A stretch of 64,000 nt of DNA, taken from positions 396,578,042-396,642,041 of the forward strand of contig NC_085141.1 in the NCBI RefSeq assembly GCF_024139115.2, written 5' to 3'. Under the pieces are notes generated by a model. The model was not told the DNA's origin and searched no databases. It saw only the letters and a list, made by a program, of their open reading frames with translations. Source of the stretch: Armigeres subalbatus. Its lineage: Eukaryota > Arthropoda > Insecta > Diptera > Culicidae. Made by a program: the position numbers and the translations under genes. Positions 1-9,839 of the stretch are shown piece by piece (the first letter of the stretch is position 1; every line of letters begins with the position of its first letter).

Positions 1-277
1 TCTGTTTGCAATTGAAATTGTCTTTCTGCAATTTTGGCCAGGGCCCCAAGGGAGAGCAGGAATCATAACACCAATTACAATGAAACTGGGCTTGCTACTG
101 CTCAAACTTCATGAAAACACACTAGGAGTTCAAAGAATTCTATTTAAATTTTAAATTGACCTACTGAGATTTCGTCAAGGGCCAGATTCAGGGGTCAAAA
201 AGAGGACAGCAGGGGCCATAACACCAATTACAATAAAACTAAGCATGCGGCTGCTCAAACATCATGAAAGCACATAA
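1..277. repeat. Satellite repeat of ~150 bp, forward orientation
   Basis: Roughly two units are visible. Each contains the phrases ATAACACCAATTACAAT, GCTGCTCAAAC, a CTCAAAGAA-like stretch, GAGATTTCG and AGGGCCAGATTCAGGGGTC. The ATAACACC phrase recurs at 64 and 218, so the period is about 154 bp. Related units reappear at 2354-2665, at 3348-3432 and, reversed, at 3471-3960. There is no conserved reading frame. Function unknown; probably a dispersed or local satellite. Confidence 0.75.
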
Positions 278-1346
278 GGGCCGTACACTAATTACGTAAG
301 CAATTTTTCTGGGTTTTTCAAGGGAGCGGGCCATTTGGCATAAAGTCATTTGGCATAACGCCATATGGCATAAGGTCATTTGGCATAAAGGCCATTTGGC
401 ATAACGGACATTTGGCATAATTGTGACCAGCGTCAAAAGTAAGGGTCTTTTGGCATAAAGGACATTTGGCATAACTTTTCTTCTTTTTTTTCGCTGAATG
501 GTGACTAAGTGATGCAGGAAACACCCCGGAATAGTAAATATAACACCCGTCGATAACTATATTAAAAAGACATTATCCTCTCGTGGAAAGAATGCATTTG
601 CAATGCAAAAGTAGGCGCATGCCCGGATTAGAGCAAGTGTGGATGTAATCCCTATTTTAGAAGTAGGCGTGTGGCCGGATTATGACAATGGAGGATATGA
701 TACCTTCTTTAAAAGTAGGCGTGTGGCCGTATTATGGAAATGAAGGATGTGATCCCTTCTTTAAAAGTAGGTGCTTGCCCGGATTAAGGCAATGGAGAAT
801 GTGATCTCTTCTTTAATAGTAGGCGCATGCTCGGATTAAGGCCGTGGTGGATGCGATCCCTTCCTTAAAAGAAGGCGCTTGCATGGATTATGGCAATGGA
901 GGATGTGATCCCTTCTTTAAAAGTAGGTGCTTGCCTGGATTATGACAATGGTGGATCTGATTCCTTCTTTAAAAGAAGGCGCTTTCCCGGATTGAGGCAA
1001 TGGTGGATGTGATCCCTTCTTTAAAAGTTGACGCTTGCCCAGATTATGAAAATGGTGGATGTGATTCCTTCTTTAAAAGAAGGCGCATACCCGGATTGAG
1101 GCAATGGTGGATATGATCCCTTCTTTAAAAATAAGTGCTTGTACGGATTATGGCAATGGAGGGTTTGATTCGTTCTTTAAAAGTAGGCGCTTGCCCGGAT
1201 TGAAGCAATAGTAGATGTAATCCCTTCTTTAAAAGTAGGCGTGTGGCCCGAATTGTGCCAATGGTAGATGTGATCCCTTCTTTGAAAGTAGGCCTTGCCC
1301 GGATTATGGCAAATGGTGGATGTGACTCCTTCTTTTTAAGTAGGCG

Positions 1347-1637
1347 CTTCTTCTTCTTCTTCATTGGCATTACATCTCCCACTGGGACATTGCCGCCTCG
1401 CAGCTTAGTGTTCATTTAGCACTTCCACAGTTATTAACTGCTAGGTTTCTAAGCCAAGTTACCATTTCTGCATTCGTATATCATGAGGCTAACACGATGA
1501 TACTTTTATGCCCATCGAAGTCGAGACAATTTCCAATCCGAAAATTGTCTAGACCGGCACCGGGAATCGAACCCAGCCACCCTCAGCATGGTCTTGCTTT
1601 GTAGTCGCGCATCTTACCGCACGGCTAAGGAGGGCCC
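1347..1637 (-). mobile_element. Feilai-like tRNA-derived SINE, minus strand, with TSD
   Basis: Read on the minus strand it begins GGGCCCTCCTTAGCCGTGCG, has a tRNA-like A box (TAGCCGTGCGGTAAG) and B box (GGTTCGATTCC), then the SINE body with TATCATCGTGTTAGCC and CTGCGAGGCGGC, and ends in a short GAA-type tail. The 12-bp repeat AAGTAGGCGCTT flanks both sides (1338-1349, 1638-1649). This is the most complete copy together with 8249-8558. RNA polymerase III transcription and LINE-dependent mobilisation are family knowledge, not shown here. Confidence 0.9.
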
Positions 1638-1684
1638 AAGTAGGCGCTTACCAGGATTGAATCAATGGTAGATGTGATCTCTTC

Positions 1685-1779
1685 CCCGAGTAGCACTATT
1701 CAGATTGATTTGGTTGCAGTTGCGCATATGTGACTTGATTGGTTTCAGTAACTCGTCTACGACAAGTGTATTGCTAGAG
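1685..1779 (+). mobile_element. Small MITE with CCCGAG-AGCAC terminus (~95 bp)
   Basis: It starts CCCGAGTAGCACT, contains GGTTGCAG and CGACAAG, and ends near TTGCTAGAG. The same order of phrases occurs at 13408-14073 (there interrupted) and, reversed, at 21155-21258. It interrupts the 52-bp array. Superfamily uncertain. Confidence 0.45.
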
Positions 1780-2353
1780 TTTTTAAAGTTAAACGCTTGC
1801 CTGGATTGAGGCAATGGTGGATTTGATCCGGTCTTAAGGCGCATGCCCGGATTGAAGCAATGGTGGATGTAATCCCTACTTTAAAAGTGGGCATGTGGCC
1901 GTAATAAGTCAATGATGGATGTGATCCCTCCCTCGGAAGCAATTCTGCCGTTTTGTTATTTCATTCTTCCGGAAAATGTCTACCATCAGTTTAAATTCAT
2001 CAGAAAACAGCCTCAACCTACTTAATCTACGCTAAACATTACATGAAATATCCCTTTCGCTTTCACAGTTCAAAATTATGCCAAATGTCCGTTATGCCAA
2101 ATGACCCACTCTTTTCTTGCAGTTCTAAATTATGCCAAATGTCCGTTATGCCAAATGCCCATTATGCCAAATGGCCTTTATGCCAAATGACCTTATGCCA
2201 AATGGCGTTATGCCAAATGACCCAGACCCGTTTTTCAACCACCCCTCCCCCTATGCAAGATTTCTCCCATACAAATCATTTTTTATGTATATGGAGCGTA
2301 AGAAAATGGCAGCCCCCCTCCCATAAGTGCTTACGTAATAAGTGTACGACCCC

Positions 2354-2665
2354 TAAGGAGCTCAAAGAACATTGTTTGAAATTAAAATTGACCTTGTGAA
2401 ATTTCGACCAGGGCCACATTTAGGGGTTAAAATGTGGACATCAGGGGCCATAACACCAATTTCAATGATACTAAGCATGCCACTGCTCAAATCTCATGAA
2501 AATACATAAAGAGCTCAAAGAAGTCTGTTTGCAATTGAAATAGATGACAAAGTCCGGAGGGTAGGGTCTGTAACACCAATTACAATGAAACTGGGCATGC
2601 GACTGCTCAATCTTCATGAAAATACACCAGGAGCTCAAAGAATTCTATTTGAACTTAAAATTAAC
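2354..2665. repeat. Satellite repeat, forward orientation (continuation)
   Basis: The same phrases as at 1-277: GGGGCCATAACACCAAT near 2443, GCTCAAATCTCATGAAAA, and GAGCTCAAAGAA. It continues the host satellite after the Harbinger-like insertion and runs up to the hAT duplication at 2666. Confidence 0.7.
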
Positions 2666-2673
2666 CTTCTGAG

Positions 2674-3339
2674 CAGGGGTGCGAATTCTCAATCTCAGTG
2701 ACTGAGATTTGTAAGATATTGATACCATTTCCTTTTCACACTCACTTCCTAGCAGTGAAAACTGAAAATGGTTAGCAGAAACAATCAACGATAAAGTAAA
2801 CAAAAGACCTCTTCTCTCATCGCACACGCAGCCCACAGTGAAAGCCCATTCAGTTCACTCGCTGGTGCACATTTATTTTTTTTACCGGGATCTCAGCAAA
2901 ATGTTGAACTTTTACCGAGAATCGCACAGCCGTGCCCCAGCAAACATGTTTTTTGCCGAGATTTCTGTCAAAATTGCTGATAATCAGCAAATAATTTACC
3001 GAAAATCAGCTAACAAACGCTATTTTTGCCGGAATATCAGTTATTTATTTTGCTGGCGCACGGCTGTGCGGATTTTTGCCAAGCTGCAGAAAAAAAAACT
3101 GAGTGTGTGCGCGAAAGTGACGGCCCTATGTAAATGCATAGGTGAATACTGTCACTTGAAAGAAAAAGACAGGAAATTTGTGCCGAATAATCATCAGCTT
3201 CAGCCGAGTTGGCTAAGGGCTAAGCTATTCCTGCTTTGCCTTTCTGACTGAAGGCATCATCGCAGGTAAAGAAGAGCAGAGAAAAATACAAAACAAAAGA
3301 ATCGCATTCAGCAGGCATTGTTGATAAATTGCACCACTG
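2674..3339. mobile_element. Non-autonomous hAT element (666 bp)
   Basis: The exact 8-bp duplication CTTCTGAG flanks it (2666-2673 and 3340-3347) and fits the hAT preference NTNNNNAN. The left terminus CAGGGGTGCGAATT matches the inverse of the right terminus (CAGTGGTGCAATT). Inside there is an imperfect hairpin around GCACAGCCGTGC (about 2928) and its inverse near 3060. A 137-codon forward frame (2838-3251) resembles no transposase and is probably fortuitous. Confidence 0.8.
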
Positions 3340-3432
3340 CTTCTGAGATTTCGACAAGGGATGTATTTAGGGGTCAAAATTGGGACAGCAGGACCTATAA
3401 CACCAATTACAATGAAACTAAGTATGTGGCTT

Positions 3433-3470
3433 AGTAGCCGCGCGTCTTATCGCTAGGCTAAGGAGGGCCC
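3433..3470 (-). mobile_element. SINE head fragment (38 bp)
   Basis: Only the first ~38 bp of the Feilai-like SINE remain (GGGCCCTCCTTAGCC read on the minus strand). It sits exactly where the satellite changes orientation. Confidence 0.6.
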
Positions 3471-3960
3471 CTCATTGTAATTGTTTGACCCCTGAATATG
3501 ACCCTTGTCAAAATCTCAGAAGGTCAATTTCAAATTCAAATAGATTTCTTTAAGTTCCTTATGTGTTTTCATGGAGATTGAGCAGTCGCATGTCCAGTTT
3601 CATTGTAATTGATGTTACGGACCCTACTCTCCGGATTTTGTCTCCTAAATTCGGCCCTGGTCGAAATTTCAGAAGGTCAATTTCAATTGTAAACAGACTT
3701 CTTTGAGCTCTTTATGTATTTTCATGAAGTTTGAGCAGCCGCATGCTTAGTTTCATTGTAATTGGTGTTATGGCCCCTGGTGTCCCCATTTTGACCCCTC
3801 TACTCGGTCCTGGTAAAAATTTTAGAAGATCAATGTTAATCGAAAATGATATTTTTATTAGTAAAGTTAGAGCAGCCACAAGCCCATTGCAGCATGCATA
3901 TTTCAGTGTAGCTGATTTTGTAGCCTATACTCTACCATTGTGGCCCCTGAATCCGGCCCT
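3471..3960. repeat. Satellite repeat, reversed orientation
   Basis: About three units of the same satellite read backwards: CATTGTAATTG, GTTTCATTGTAATTGGTGT and GACCCCTGAAT appear where the upstream copies carry their reverse complements. A forward frame of 87 codons at 3731-3994 follows the repeat and is not a gene. Confidence 0.7.
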
Positions 3961-4019
3961 GAATGCAGTCAATCCTGCCCTACTCAAAAGGTAAAACCAT
4001 CAGAATCAACCAGAAATCT

Positions 4020-4706
4020 CAGAATGAGGTCGAATTGAAGACTCTGACTCCTTACTGAGAAAAAGCGAGTGGCAGAATGTCAGACTGCGGAGCTCCGCAG
4101 ACGCATGGCTGTCACTGAGACGATTCCAAAGCTAAGTAAGATCGGAATGGCTACCGACCCGAAGAAAGCTAGTGCCAAGCCGATATCACAATAGAGTAGA
4201 GTTACTGAGAACGGCCGGGAGAAGGTCGAGCAAGTCGGCGGAAGCCAGTACCTCTACCAGCACGGAATATCAAAAATCATAAATCCTAAAATGGCGAAGA
4301 AGGAGCCGAAAGCCACGAAAACTGCGACTAAGCATGTGAAGGTGCCGGTAGTTAAGAAGGTGAGTGCTCGTAGGCCATGCGGAGTGATAACAAGCTAACT
4401 GGGCTAGAGGGATGTCTACTGTATCCGTAGAACGCAGAAAAAAAAAATGGCAGGAAGGGTACTGGGTGATGGGGTTCAAGTGACGCGGCATGGACGAAAT
4501 AACTGAAGCCGGTTACCTGGTGGCCGCACTGAGAGATCAGCTTGGCGTAGAAATCCAGGACACCGTGATTTGGTTACTGCCAAGACAGATACCAAGAAAG
4601 TTCGGGATAGGGCCAAGCTAAAGGTTGGTATGTCTGGTGAGCATAACCAGACGGGCTAGGGGGTGCAAGTAGCCCAGCTAAATTTCAACCGCTGCAAAAG
4701 AACGGC
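4020..4706 (+). pseudogene. LINE remnant: end of ORF1 and start of ORF2 (R1/LOA-like)
   Basis: GC-richer than its surroundings, with many fragments of open frame but several stops. At about 4660-4700 one frame reads VQVAQLNFNRCKR, which closely resembles the start of the ORF2 endonuclease domain in R1/LOA-type non-LTR retrotransposons; the upstream part (AKKEPKATKTATKHV around 4290) fits a basic ORF1 region. The remnant is cut off by the SINE at 4708. Clade assignment is from remembered motifs; decayed and non-functional. Confidence 0.5.
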
Positions 4707-4707
4707 G

Positions 4708-4885
4708 GGCCCTCCTTAGCCGTGCGGTAAGACGCGTGGCTACAAAGAAGACCATGCTGAGGGTGGCTGGGTTCGACTCCCGGTGCCAGTCTAGGCAATT
4801 TTTGGATTGGATATTGTCTCGACTTCCCTGGGCATAAAAGTATCATCGTGTTAGCCTCATGATATACGAATGCAAGAATGGTAAC
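4708..4885 (+). mobile_element. Feilai-like SINE, 3'-truncated
   Basis: It starts GGCCCTCCTTAGCCGTGCGG, with the B box GGTTCGACTCC and the body phrase TATCATCGTGTTAGCCTC, and stops at AATGGTAAC. The normal 3' part (CTGCGAGGCGGC) is absent. It is followed by a T-rich stretch at 4886-4938. Confidence 0.85.
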
Positions 4886-4951
4886 ATTTTTTTTTTTTTT
4901 TTTTTTTTTTTATTTTTTTTTAAAGTGTTTTTTTAATTTAAGAATGGTAAC
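4886..4951. repeat. Poly-T block flanked by a short duplication
   Basis: About 50 bp of nearly pure T between two copies of AAGAATGGTAACA (starting 4874 and 4940). Either slippage, or an insertion of an A-tailed molecule (T-rich on this strand) with a 13-bp target duplication. Confidence 0.6.
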
Positions 4952-7100
4952 AAATACTAACAATACTATTAGTCGTTGTCAGTTTTTAATGCATGTTTGC
5001 AAGCGTTCTTTCCTTTGAATATATAGATTAGGCATAATTTTACCAAAATTCATCTTTCTATTTTAGCATTTGAAGTCTTTCAAATTGATCTTCGCCATTG
5101 ATATTTTTGAAAGAAAACACCAAGAAATATTGACAGAAATTCATGCGCAATTGGTTCAGTGATTCCTAATTGAATCATCGAACAAGAAACCGAGTGTCAT
5201 AACTGGTAAACGTTCCGTTTCACACACGTCGGCGAAATTTGATTGCAACTCAGCAACTATCCGAGCAAGCTTTACCACAATCGCTATCGATCACCAGAGA
5301 ATAGAAAAAAATCGCCCCAACGATAGCGCCATGCCACGCTGAGTCATTTTCAAATTCTACGAAACCGACCAAATCATTGTTGTCGTCGTCCGCCGGTTGG
5401 TTGGTTGGTCGGATGTGCATTAAAATCGCGTAGCTCCAACTAATTTGCCATGCTCGGTGGCATCATGTTCCATACGCTCGGTGTCCCTATTCGTTTTTCC
5501 AGACGATCGACCGGCTTGAACGTCATCGGTGGGAAAAAAGGGTAGGCCCCCGGTAAACGCTTCGGTAATTTCAAACAAAAAAGAAAGTGCGACTTTTATT
5601 CTTTTATTCTATAGGAATTTCATTTCACTAAAATTAATTTGTGTATTGAATGTTCTCCTATATTTGAGTTATTTTTAAAATTTTGCTCAAAACATTACTA
5701 TTAATGATATTACATATTACCATTTATTCATTCAGTTATATGAATAGTACTGTTTCAGTTTGAAATCGAAAGGATTCACGCACATTATGATGATTTTTTT
5801 GCACCATTGCAGGGGTATATAGCTTAAAATTAAGAAACAAACATTATTGAAATATAGTTTTCCATGCTTCTTTGCTTGCTGCTTTGCACGTGTTTGAAAT
5901 GGTAAATCCATTAAAACCATACGTATTTATATGATTATGATACAAATTTTTATTTGTAATTTGATGTACGGATTATCAATGAATTAAGATTTGTTTCAGT
6001 AGGTTAAGCGTTAGACGGGTTCCATAACTTACTTTGTAAGAATTTTGACTGGATTTGTAGCTAATAATCAAGAATTTCACCTTTCAGTCACATGAAAATG
6101 TTGATGATTTTAGATCATTGCAAACGTTTCGTTACATTCTCTTGCTGGCGTTTCCGTGCATTTTTACATGTTCTAGTTACGATGCAAATGTTTCCATAAA
6201 ATAATTCATTGCTCCGCGGAAAATAATCATTTTGAGTGACATTTTTCAAGGGTGTGGCCCGCTTGGAATGAGATAACAGGCTTTTTTTTTCTGTACATTT
6301 GATCACTGAGGAGCAGCGTTCAATATACAAAGTTGCAAATCGGTGGCGGTAGTTGTCTGTCGGCAACATGTGAGAATCTGAGTTTTTGTTCAAAGTTCAA
6401 GACGGGCGCGTTCGAAGGCAGTGAGGTGGTCGGGACAATTTCTTAAATTGCCGAAACCATTGAGGATTCATAATGCCGTTCGTTGCCGTCGAAGTGAACG
6501 ACCGGTTATTAGCCGGGCGGCATGGGGTCAGCCACGGGTCGGTTGTTATGTGAGGTTGGCGATGTCTATATAGGAGGCAGGCGGGATTGGGAACGTGCTA
6601 TTTGAATAAGACAAACTACACGTGTTACATGAGGATCGTTACCGAGTTTATTACAATTTTGTAATGCTAAAAATATCTGTTTCTAAATGAAGATTTTAAC
6701 GGATAACTATTGCACGCATCAATATGCGACAGTTTGATAGTTGACCAATTACATCAATTTGTCGAAGCAAAATATCAGGAGCATCTGGCAAATAGCAAAT
6801 TACCGGATCACTGTACTGTCCTTTATATGCTCCTCTGACCCCCATACCAAAGAGCTCACATTCTGAGCCCCCTGGTAATGGACACTTACTAACAAACAAA
6901 TTAAAACGCGGGGTAGAAACTACTATCATGAATTAAGGTGAATCCCAGTGGAACTTAGCTCCTTTGAAGGGATTCCCGAAACAAAATCAAAAACTATATT
7001 ACAACAAAGTGATAATGGTGTGGCTTTATTTAATTATACTATTAAACTACAATTAACATAAAATGCAGGGAAAACTAGCAAGTGCTAGAAAAACCCGCAT
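4952..7100. other. No gene recognised; mostly unique sequence
   Basis: AT-rich with a somewhat GC-richer island at about 5200-5560 and 6400-6600. Short GTTGGTTGGTTGG-type repeats near 5394. Open frames are short (62-92 codons) with no recognisable domain. I see no splice-consistent gene structure. Confidence 0.5.
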
Positions 7101-7119
7101 TCGCAAACGGTCGACACGA

Positions 7120-7329
7120 TTAGAAAAGAAATTCGTTTACATTCCTAATTACATACTGCTTCAACTTGTTTTTAAAAATGATGTTATTTGTTATTGATTT
7201 CAAATCTGTGGGAAGTGCATTATATTTGGATGGACCGTGGTATTTGATGCGCACAAGACCTATGTTCGTGGAAGCACTGCTTCTCAATAGCCCATTAGCA
7301 TTTCTAGTGCTCTGAAAGCTGTCTCTTGT
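7120..7329 (-). pseudogene. LINE reverse transcriptase C-terminal remnant
   Basis: On the minus strand, 69 codons stay open up to a stop at 7120-7122. The translation contains STRNANGLLRSS, then KYHGPSKYNALPTDLKSI and FKNKLKQYVI, the pattern (TRN..., GP..YN.LP..L+SI, FK..LK.Y) typical of the last ~70 residues of jockey/CR1-type LINE ORF2 proteins. The rest of the ORF2 upstream is not recognisable. A dead 5'-truncated copy. Confidence 0.6.
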
Positions 7330-8034
7330 CGAAAATACGATAATGTGATGAAACTTCGAGCCCTTCCAAAGCTTGGTAATGCTTTACTGCAAACTTTTTA
7401 CCAAGGCCAAATTATGTTTATTGGCTCATCTGACAGTTGATTATGCTCAAAGAATTTGTGTATTTCACGTTTCACAGACTTTTTTTTTAATGTTTGCGGT
7501 TTCACTTAATCCGGTCATATCGGCCAAGTTTCTGAATTCTATTTCGTAGACATTTCATAAATTGAGTCTAAGCAGTTCGCGTGATGTTTCAATCGTCGTG
7601 ATTTGGCAACATATAGATAAAAATGGGATGTACACGATTCCAAGGCCACTCAGCACCAAGCCGGCCATTTTGGATCCTAAAGATATCTGGAGTGGAAATT
7701 TACAAAATTGAGTCTATACAGGCTATGTATCAGGTTTCTTCATTCCCCGAGATACCAAAGAAACTTGTGTTTTTCAACGTTTCTAGACACCCGGGATCAG
7801 ACCTTTGGCCGAATGCCGTTTGGGCGAACGGGTCGTTTGGCCGAATACCATATTTTTTAAACTTAGAACGGTGTAACTAAGAAGTGAGAAGTCACATGTG
7901 AAGAATGAGAAGTGAGATTAGAAAGGCCTGAAATAAAGACTACATACTGACTACACATATCTACTACTGACTACACATATCTATGGTTGCAACTTCGTGA
8001 TTGACCAGAATTGTTCAAACATTCCCAGTGTTAT

Positions 8035-8148
8035 CCTTTCGGAACTTGCTTGGTCCTGTATTACCCACGCAGTCCCGCCGCTCTTGTGAACGACAAGGGT
8101 GTTATTTTCGAAGGTGTTGTTTTTTAACAACGATGTTAGTCCCGGAAG
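8035..8148. mobile_element. Short MITE, piggyBac-like ends (diverged copy)
   Basis: It begins CCTTTCGGAACTTGC and ends AGTCCCGGAAG. The same phrases in the same order (CACGCAGTCC-GCCGCT, TTCGAAGGTGTTG) occur in the better copy at 15829-15944, which is bounded by TTAA. Here the flanks are TTAT and TAAA, degraded. Confidence 0.5.
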
Positions 8149-8248
8149 AATAAAGAAACATGATGATACAAAAAGGAAGACGTGAGAAGAATGAGGGAAG
8201 ATCTGCCATGCCAAATAAGAAAAATGAACATTGTAGTCCAAAGTAAAA

Positions 8249-8520
8249 GGGGCCCTCCTTAGCCGTGCGGTATGACGCGCGGCTACAAAGCAAGACCATG
8301 CGGAGGGTGGCTGGGTTCGATTCCCGGTGCCGGTTTAGGCAATTTTCGGATTGGAAATTGTCTCAATTTCCCTGAGCATAAAAGTATCATCGTGCTAGCC
8401 TCATGATATACGAATGCAAAAATGGTAACCTGGCTTTGAAACCTCGCAGTTAATAACCGTGGAAGTGTTTAATGAACATTAAGCTGCGAGGCGGCTCTGT
8501 CCAAGTGTTTAAATCCCCAA

Positions 8521-8558
<38 letters not shown>
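8249..8558 (+). mobile_element. Feilai-like SINE, complete, with TSD
   Basis: A tRNA-like head (TTAGCCGTGCGGTATGAC; B box GGTTCGATTCC), the body with TATCATCGTGCTAGCC and GCTGCGAGGCGGC, and an AAG-repeat tail (8522-8558). The flanks AGTCCAAAGTAAAA (8235-8248) and AGTTCAAAGTAAAA (8556-8569) form a 14-bp duplication with one mismatch, the mark of target-primed insertion. Confidence 0.92.
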
Positions 8559-9740
8559 TCAAAGTAAAACGTAGAGGAAAGAAGAAAAAAATAATAGGTT
8601 AAAATAAAATAAAGAAAATAGGAAGAGGCAAAAAAAGAAAAGAAAAAAAGTAAAAGGTAGAGTTAAGAATTTCTCGATTATTGAACAGTATTTCGCGTAC
8701 TGGGGTGAGAATAAAACCCACACTTCACAGCTAGTACGGTACGAGAAAGGTAAAGAGAAGAAAGACGAACAAATTAAAGAAGGAAGAAGTGAGGATGAAG
8801 AAACGGGAAGGAAGAAATGAGCAAGAAGGATAAATGGGACAAAAGAGAAGTAAGGAAGAGAAGAACAAAAAAAGAAAGAAGAGGTTGAAAAATAGATGAA
8901 AAAAATGAAGGAAGAAAGAAGAAGGAAAGAAGAAAGAAGGAAGAAGGAAGAATGAAGAAGGAAAAAGGAAGAAGTAAGAAGGAAGAAGGAAGAAGGAAGA
9001 AGGAAGAAGGAAGAAGGAAGATGGAAGAAGCAAGAAGGAAGAAGGAGGAAGGGAAGAAGGAAGAACGGAGGAAGGAGCAGGGAGATGGGAGAAGGAATAA
9101 AGGAGTAGGGAGAAGGGAGATGGGAGAAGGAAGAAGGAAAAAAAGAGAAGGAAGAAGGAAGAAGGAAGAAGGAAAAAAGAAGAAGGAAGAAGGAAGAAGT
9201 AAGAAGTAAGAAGGAAGAAGGAAGAAGGAAGAAGGAAGAAGGAAGAAGGAAGAAGGAAGAAGGAAGAAGGAAGAAGGAAGAAGGAAGAAGGAAGAAGGAA
9301 GAAGGAAGAAGGAAGAAGGAAGAAGGAAGAAGGAAGAAGGAAGAAGGAAGAAGGAAGAAGAAAGAACGGAGGAAGGAGCAGGGAGATGGGAGAAGGAAGA
9401 AGGAAGAAAGGAGAAGGAAGAAAGAAGAAGGAAGAAAGGAGAAGGGAGAAGGAAAGATGGAGGAAGGAGGAAGAAGGAAGAAGGAAGAAAGGAAAGAGGA
9501 TAAGGAAGAAGGAAGAAGGAAGAAGGAAAAAGGAAGAAGGAAGAAAGGAAAGGGGAGAAGAGAGAAAGAAGCAGGGAGAAGGAAGAAGGAAGGAGGAAGA
9601 AGTGAGTAGGAAGAAGTGTGAAAGAAGAGGAAAAAGGAAGCAGGAGAAGAAATAATGATGAGCAATTAAAAAAGAAATGAAGAAAGTAGAATGATGAAAA
9701 TAAAAGGAGGAAGGAAGAAAAAAGAAAGAAGAAAACAAAA
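8559..9740. repeat. GAAGAAGGAA-type purine array (1.2 kb)
   Basis: A simple-sequence array almost entirely of A and G on this strand. The unit GAAGAAG/GAAGAAGGAA varies, with GAGGAAGGAGCAGGGAGATG variants at 9066 and 9369. Minus-strand frames of 351-368 codons (runs of FFLLPSSFFLLPSS) arise only because the repeat lacks stops; they are not genes. A mirror-symmetric purine tract of this length could form triplex (H-) DNA. Confidence 0.9.
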
Positions 9741-9839
9741 TAACAAAGAAAAAAGCATTTCGAAAGAATATGCGGCGGTGAGACAATGTTTATTTATAGA
9801 GACCCGCGAAGTCTAAAGCCGAAAGTCTCAATCGAGCCG

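Larger units (their letters stand above)
606..1945. repeat. 52-bp minisatellite
   Basis: A degenerate tandem array; the landmark AAGTAGGCGC recurs at 609, 661 and 713, giving a 52-bp period, followed by variants of GATCCCTTCTTTAAAAG. It is interrupted by a SINE (1347-1637) and a small MITE (about 1685-1779). Short reading frames across it are by-products of the repeat. Confidence 0.85.
322..2229. mobile_element. 1.9-kb element with inverted TTTGGCATAA arrays at both ends
   Basis: A 9-bp direct repeat GTTTTTCAA flanks this block (313-321 and 2230-2238) and restores the host MITE when the block is removed. The left terminus reads GGGAGCGGGCCATTTGGCAT; the reverse complement of the right terminus reads GGGTCTGGGTCATTTGGCAT, so the terminal inverted repeats are clear. 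Inside the left end (335-476) TTTGGCATAA is repeated about seven times, and the right end (2070-2222) carries the inverted counterpart TTATGCCAAA. The core is a 52-bp minisatellite. No transposase frame is present, so the element is non-autonomous. I do not recognise the superfamily; an 8-9-bp duplication would suit hAT. Confidence 0.6.
278..2353. mobile_element. Harbinger-like MITE, split by a 1.9-kb insertion
   Basis: The left end (278-301) reads GGGCCGTACACTAATTACG and the right end is its inverted counterpart ending GTGTACGACCCC at 2353. Both sides are flanked by TAA (275-277 and 2354-2356), a PIF/Harbinger-type 3-bp target. A near-intact ~160-bp relative lies at 14205-14366; alignment to it shows that here the MITE is interrupted at 322-2229. 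Seen: termini, TAA flanks and homology to the second copy. Inferred: superfamily. Confidence 0.65.
7801..9780. mobile_element. Composite repeat: GGCCGAATGCC end, GAGAAGTGAG block, GA-rich core
   Basis: 7804-7848 holds tandem variants of TTTGGCCGAATGCCG. Next comes a GAGAAGTGAGAAGT-type stretch (7875-7930), the MITE at 8035-8148, the SINE at 8249-8558, then the GAAGAAGGAA array. The region closes near 9780-9835 with TTATTTATAGAGACCCGCG and a GTCTAAAGCCGAAAGTCTC stretch; a related motif occurs at about 4453x0-4460x0 in the second pyrimidine-rich element (44553-44600). Architecture resembles 322-2229 and 43141-44805, but no inverted array is seen at the right end, so the boundaries are uncertain. 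Confidence 0.35.

Noticed and set aside
1550..1640. tRNA-like sequence (also at 4708, 8249, 12560, 45740)
   Set aside because: A and B boxes are present but the acceptor stem does not pair and the sequence continues into SINE bodies; not functional tRNA genes.
2838..3251. 137-codon forward frame
   Set aside because: Lies inside the non-autonomous hAT, shows no transposase or zinc-finger motif, and includes the internal hairpin.
8559..9786. Minus-strand open frames of 368 and 351 codons rich in F, L, P and S
   Set aside because: They are translations of a GAAGAAGGAA simple repeat, which has no stops on that strand; composition is extreme and no domain or codon bias is present.
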